DNA of 64,000 bases from Leptodontidium sp. MPI-SDFR-AT-0119 (taxonomy: Eukaryota; Ascomycota; Leotiomycetes; Helotiales; Leptodontidiaceae), in assembly GCA_020726505.1 (NCBI GenBank), contig JAHLEZ010000004.1, forward strand, positions 930,001 through 994,000, given 5' to 3'. This document shows, piece after piece, positions 58,929-64,000 of this stretch. A program made the translations under genes and the position numbers. Every line of letters starts with the position of its first letter. Position 1 is the first letter of the stretch. The notes beneath the pieces are model-generated. The model did not search any database. It was not told where the DNA came from and saw nothing but the letters and a program-made list of their open reading frames with translations.

Positions 58929-60483
58929 CTACGACAGAAGTGATCCGTTCACTGACACCCCATTCTCCTCCATCTTATCCCCGCGCTCGTCATAGACCAC
59001 ATGACTGAAGCTGTCAAAGTCACTGTTGTCGACCAACCAATCCAGATCTTCCTCATCTGGTCCCAGCTTGGACATCAGACCGTTGCCGGCTTTGGGGTAG
59101 GGGGGACTGGCGGGAGTGCTCTCTCTGCTGTCGGAGTTTTCGTTTGCGAGGTCTGTAGGTTGGACAGCAAGTTGAGGTGGTGCGGATGCAGCATGTGTGA
59201 AAGGTGGATTAGCGGTTGCTGGAGGGGTTGGGGTCGTTGTTGCTCCTGGCTGACCGGGGTGGATCTTGCGAATGAAGTTTATTGGTGCACTTGGATTGGC
59301 TTCGGCGCGCTTGAATAGCCCTGCAGCGGAGGTGGCTGAAGGGGGAAATGGTACTTGAGCTTGCATGTTTGTGCGTACTGGTTGGGTGGCAGTAGGGCGA
59401 GGAGGAGCTGGAACGTATGCTTGTGCTTGGCTAAGTTGACCAGAAGGTGTGGGAGGGAAGATTGGTAGGTTAGGATGGAGGACTGTCGCCTGCAAGAGGA
59501 GACTGACCAGCTGGGGGTGAGGAAGGGAGTTCAGGTAGGCTCTTTTCTATCCAACGTCAGACTAGTTCGGGATAGAATCAATTGTGCTTCGGGGTTTGAC
59601 ATACCTCTTCGGAACTCCGTCCTTGCCAGCTAACTCCAGCAGTTGTCTCATAGCCGGACTTGATACCCTTCTTTCGGCTGCAGTCGGCACAGAACCATGG
59701 TGAAGTCTCATCCTTGACTGCCTCCTCTGATACAACAGGGTCGTGACATTGTTGATGCCAGCCCAAATTGCAACCATCACAAAAGACGATCATGTTGTTC
59801 TGGGGACTGTGGCCTCGCTGACACTTCTTGCACAACGCCTGCTCCTGCGCACGTCTCGACGGAGCTCTTCTCTTGTTCGGTGTCTCATAAGAAGCCGGTG
59901 TAAATTGTGCTGGTTTGTTGACTTGTCTTCCAGACTGTGTGATCTTTGGCAAGTCCGGAATACTGCCCTCCTCAGAATCCGAGTCCGAATCTCCTCCAAG
60001 CTTTGACATGTTGCCATCCGACTCCTCGCTACTCTCGGTTTCTTGCGCTCGTTTTCTCTTTGTTCCTCCACGACCCTTTGGTGTTGGCTTCTTTCCTTCG
60101 CTCACGGATCCACCTGGTGTCCCTGTTGGAGTTGCAGATGGTCGGCCCGCCTTCTTTCTTGGGATAGGTATGCGCTCCTTAGCAGTGCCAGTTTGGAATG
60201 GCTTTCGACGACCAGTAACTGAGGGGATGAAAGGAAGCTCCATATTCATCGAGGTCTTCATGCCCTGAAGGACATTGCGCTTCATATCCTCATAGCCAGG
60301 TGGAGTGCCAGTAATGCCAATGGACGAGAGCGAAGAGGTAGCTCCTGAATTGATGCGCTTAAGGATCATTTCGGTTGCAGCGGAGAATTGAGGAACGTAT
60401 TTGGGAGGAGAATCTGAAGGAGGAGGATTGCTGGCACTGCCAGACGCAGCTGGGGTTGCTTTGGAGGGGTCGTTGGACTCCAT
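58929..60483 (-). CDS. PHD-finger protein
   Basis: Exons 60483-59605 and 59546-58929 give 498 residues, phase 0, with a CTGAC branch site. The N-terminal half is low-complexity with basic (GRGGTKRKRAQ) and acidic (SEESDGNMSKLGGDSDSDSEEG) patches. The PHD finger is complete: LCKKCQRG, VFCDGCNLGWHQQCHDP and WFCADC, a Cys4-His-Cys3 zinc site. PHD fingers read histone tails, so this is probably a nuclear chromatin protein. The C terminus is Pro/Ala-rich, with LDWLVDNSDFDSFSHVVYDE near the end. The frame stays open upstream of ATG 60483 but with only a non-ATG start. Complex membership is unknown. Confidence 0.8.
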
Positions 60484-61273
60484 GGTTGTTGTCGATACTG
60501 AATCGGTAATGTATGCGCCGGAAGAGCTGGTGATCTTGAAGTGGTTGGAACGCGATGGGCGCGCTGTTGGCGTAGATGTCGTGACTGTACTGATCTGATG
60601 CGATCTAGACCGAGGCAAGGGAGCTTGACAAAGTGGACGAGTCCTCGGGAGTCCCTATCTCTGTGGAGGGTCGCGATAGGCGTGATGTAGAATCTCAATG
60701 GAATCTCATTGATCGCGAAAATGTCGCCTTTGAGGTCGAGACGGGTGCTGCGACTCGGGTCTTGATGATTAGAGAGAGCTTGAGATGTGTTTGCAATGAG
60801 GTACAGGTCCGATCAGTTGACGAATTTTTAGCTAGTGTGAGCACGTGATATATATCACGTGGATGGGCTAAACGCTCCCTATTTCACCACCTTTGTTGTT
60901 TGTAGGACAGCTGAATGGTGGCAATTAAGTTCTTCGGAACTAAACTCTCAGTATTTTTAAAGGATTGCCATTATGTGTTAAGTTATAACCCTCCACCGGT
61001 CAGGACTATACTTCCTCCTTTTTAGGTCAGTAGTATATATAGTATATGCTCAAACGAAAATACACTCTAGCATATGCAGAGCAGACCAAATAACTCCGCA
61101 CATATACTCCATAAAATCCATATATATGTCATCCAAGAAGGATTCGGGCTATTGAGATTCATTGAGACGACGATCTTACTCGTTTTCAAGTCTTCTAACT
61201 GAATCCAGAGAAAGCAAAGGATCATGTTGAGGATGAGCTGAGCCATAGCAGACCACCCCATGATCTGCTCTTC
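60484..61273. other. Spacer
   Basis: Promoter side of the PHD gene and 3' flank of the kinase gene. TATATATCACGTGGATG near 60849-60865 includes a CACGTG-like E-box core. Confidence 0.4.
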
Positions 61274-63021
61274 CTAGACCTGCCCCTCGAAATTGTCAAA
61301 AAACCAATCATGTTTAGCAAGTTGAGCTGCAGATATTCGATCGTCTGGCAAGAATCGCATTGCCTTTCGCAAAAGATTCTCCAGCGCCAGCGCTTCCACA
61401 ACACTTATGATAGTTCCAGAAGGCTCAAGGAATTCGGCAATCGTCACAGAAACATCGACGTCTCCTGCTTTTGGTAATCTCCTGTTTGATCCAGCAGTAA
61501 TGCCCGAGCCCGGCCCAATCGTCGTCCCGGCCCTCCCTCCAGCGCCAGTCGATATTCCCTCAGACGAGATACTCTTCTCCCCGCTCTTCGCAGCTGACGA
61601 CCCTGACCCCGTTCCAGACCCAGAGCCGGTTTGGACTTTGCTCGATTCGCCAGTACCCAAATCTATCTCCTCGTGGGATGAACCCGTTTTGTCGTGAGAG
61701 GAGCCGGCACTGTGAGGGTTTCCTATCTGCTCCATCACATAATTTGCTTCACTTGTCGTGAGTTCTTCGACGAGTGCGACCAGACGACCGGTCGTGTTCA
61801 GATGCTTCTCAGACGAGGAATGTTTCCTTTTCAGACTTTCGTTCTCGTTTTCGTACTCGGCTCCGAATCCCAGATCTTTATGCGTGGGCTGCGTGGCGTG
61901 CGAATCTCCATCATGCAGACCAATCTTCATGATCTCGTGGTAGAGAGTTCCGGGTATTATATCGGCGAGCTGTCCTCCAGGCTGGATCTCGAGCACATAC
62001 CAAGCTTTGCCGTCTTCCCACAGATCCCACCAGACATCAGGTAAGTTGCCAAGGATCTTGACAGCCGCAATCAACATCTGGTCTCGGGTGGGGATCCCTC
62101 GATATCGAAAGAGGCAAGAGCCAGTACGGATCTCGAATACTGTACATCCTAGAGCCCAGATATCGGAGCTCGTGCTCCTTGGGATCTTGAAGTTTAACTC
62201 TGGCGCGCAGTAGTTCTTGGGTGTCCCGATATCCAACGAGGATTGCTCCCCCATAAAGGCAATTCCGAAATCGATGATTATGATCTGATCGGAAAGCCAC
62301 TGGGGATCGACCAGCTTCATACTGATGGCATTGACCGTGTATCTAGGGCCCGAGAACTCGCCTATCTGGCCTGGTGATCTATGCAGAACTTGGGTCTGGG
62401 GTTCGCCTAATCGCTCGTGAATCTCAGCAACATTCCACTCGTCGATGTTCGCAAGTTGGAGGAGAATATTCGCTGCAGTGAAGTCTGCTTTGATGTCAGC
62501 TCAAGATTATCGACGAGGCAGTCAGAACTACCTCCATGAACGATCCCAGTCGAGTGTATATACGCCAGTCCCTCAGTAGCCTGCAAAGCTACCTTCCTCG
62601 CCACATCACCCCTCAGTCTTCTCGTTCCACTGGTAAAGCCAGGACAGTCATTGAACTGCTTGATACTCGGTCCTCCGACCTCACTCACCACACACAGATG
62701 GTTCCCATTCGGACCCTCGATCCAAAAATGATCCAGCATACTCATAACATAAGCCTTTCCCTCATGATCCTCGCTCTTCTTCAACCTCCTCAAGATTTCT
62801 ACCTCGGGGCAATCACGTGATAATCTGGCAGCGAGAATCTTTAGAGCAACGTAGCGTTCACGAATGGTATCTCTCGCAAGCCAGACTGTAGCGAAGCCCC
62901 CGTGTCCAAGTTTATGGATGACGATATAACGGCCCTTCTTGAAGACGTCATCCAGATGCACTGGGTGAAAGCCTCCTGGACGGTAGTTTAGCGTTTCCAC
63001 GCGGGGTGGTCGGTTCGCCAT
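61274..63021 (-). CDS. SRPK-like serine/threonine kinase
   Basis: Exons 63021-62532 and 62484-61274 give 566 residues; the 47-bp intron falls in the catalytic loop and keeps phase (HG/DFTAAN). Visible motifs: LGHGGFATVWLARD, VALKIL lysine, IVHGDFTAANILLQL, IIIDFGIAF, YCAPELNF, and SSDIWALGCTVFEI. The N-terminal text (YRPGGFHPVHLDDVF) and the long spacer after the catalytic loop are typical of fungal SRPK-type kinases, which phosphorylate SR-type substrates. All catalytic residues are present, so it should be active. A Ser/Gly/Thr-rich insert (about 395-480) sits before the last helices. Substrates unknown. Confidence 0.85.
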
Positions 63022-63384
63022 GATGGGAATCGCATGGGCTCGTAGTAGAGACTTGGGATATAGTGTTTATGGGGCATGTTTGAATGCTGGAGGAGCATAG
63101 TAGAAGGGCTTTCCATCGTGAGATTGGAGTGGGATGTTAGAGCTGTTCTGGGTGACTAAGCTTTTCGATCGGTAGACCGCCAAGATCTGAAATAAGGTGG
63201 ATTCGAAACTCGAAATTTTGAGAATGCTGAAATGTGCAAGAAATGGACTGTGTTGGAAAATATACTTAGGAATCTGCTGTGGAATGTTGTTTTGGCACCT
63301 CGCGTTAGTTGAACTTCATTTGACTTCCCCATAGACAGAGGGACCTGGAAGGAAACGTTTGATGATGCCTTTGACATAAAGATG
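63022..63384. other. Spacer
   Basis: Upstream flank of the kinase gene and 3' flank of the CoA-transferase gene; nothing else seen. Confidence 0.4.
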
Positions 63385-64000
63385 TTACCTGACAGCACCT
63401 TCGGCTTTCAAAGCCGCTATTTGACTTTCGCTCATCCCAATATCCCTCAAGACCTCATCAGTGTGCTGCCCTAGCATAGGAGGGACACTTCTGATGCTGG
63501 GTTCGCTTTCGCTGTACTTGACAGGTGTGTTCACCATCTTGATGGGTCCACACGCCTCATGATCCATCTCCTTGACCATTCCTCTTGCCAGAGTGTGCTC
63601 ATGGCTTAATGTCTCTTGTACGTCATTCACTGCGGAGTAAGGCATACCGGAACCTTCGAAGATGTCTAGCCACTCTCGGGTGGTTTTGGTTTTCGTAATA
63701 GCTTCGATAGATCCGTCCAGTTCCATTCTGTTGGCAACACGTTGTGCGTTAACAGCGAATTTGGAATTGGTCTTCCATTCAGATTGGCCTAGGCCATCGG
63801 ACAGGATTCCGAAGAGGCGATCATTGCCACCTCCGAATAAGATATCTCCATCTTTGGTTTTGTAAGACTGATATGGAACGATGGAGGCTGTTCGAAGTCA
63901 AATAAGCACTATGAAAGTTGGTTTGGGACCTACGATGAGCTGTTCCCCATCGGCCGGTATCTTTCTCTCCACTGATAAGGCAACTGGAGGCAATGTTTGC
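63385..64000 (-). CDS. Family III CoA-transferase (CaiB/BaiF type), 3' part
   Basis: Partial; the 5' end lies beyond the right edge. Visible exons are >64000-63934 and 63887-63385, joined in phase into [20 protein letters not shown]. Other family text: DILFGGGNDRLFGIL, WLDIFEGSGMPYSAVNDV, and PVKYSESEPSIRSVPPMLGQHTDEVL (given in part). This C-terminal half matches mitochondrial succinyl-CoA:glutarate or formyl-CoA-type transferases, which swap CoA between carboxylic acids. The catalytic Asp, in the N-terminal half, is outside the window, so the exact substrate pair cannot be given. Confidence 0.8.

Overview
The window looks like nuclear DNA of a filamentous ascomycete, most likely a leotiomycete (Helotiales-type). 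The evidence is short 45-80 bp GT-AG introns with CTRAC-like branch points, secreted plant-cell-wall and oxidative enzymes, HeLo-domain and ankyrin signalling proteins, and nonsense changes of the kind left by repeat-induced point mutation (RIP). The taxon is an inference from gene style only. No tRNA, rRNA or CRISPR was recognised. Exon borders below were joined by hand from splice consensus and reading phase; most keep phase, and the exceptions are stated.

Region 1 (1-11.3 kb): the 3' part of a Bre4/ArAE-type membrane protein, an ERG6 sterol C24-methyltransferase, a secreted pectin lyase, then a decayed tract with a P450 fragment, a RING-finger membrane protein carrying an internal in-frame TAG, a second RING relic and a small conserved ORF broken by one TAG.

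Region 2 (11.7-21.3 kb): the most striking part. A HeLo-domain protein fused to a pseudokinase lies head to head with a predicted active kinase fused to ankyrin repeats. Next come a C2H2 zinc-finger/ankyrin protein and a divergent C2H2 protein. The HeLo-pseudokinase plus kinase-ankyrin pairing has the same layout as the animal MLKL/RIPK cell-death pairing, so I propose a fungal regulated-cell-death module.

Region 3 (22-35.3 kb): a LINE RNase H relic, a small cupin, the ribosome-biogenesis genes SSF1 and RRP3 head to head over a promoter with a PAC-like box, a secreted CDH-type cytochrome, a Cys-rich secreted protein and a multiply broken GMC alcohol oxidase.

Region 4 (35.7-43.7 kb): a five-exon gene of unknown function, a decayed tract beside it, and a small unknown gene.

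Region 5 (44-64 kb): a 3-hydroxyacyl-CoA dehydrogenase-like protein lacking the usual His, a large secreted mosaic protein with two chitin-binding domains and three copies of an unrecognised ~195-residue module, a Na/Ca-exchanger-type transporter, a GFA-domain gene, a heme-thiolate peroxidase, a PHD-finger protein, an SRPK-like kinase and the end of a CoA-transferase.
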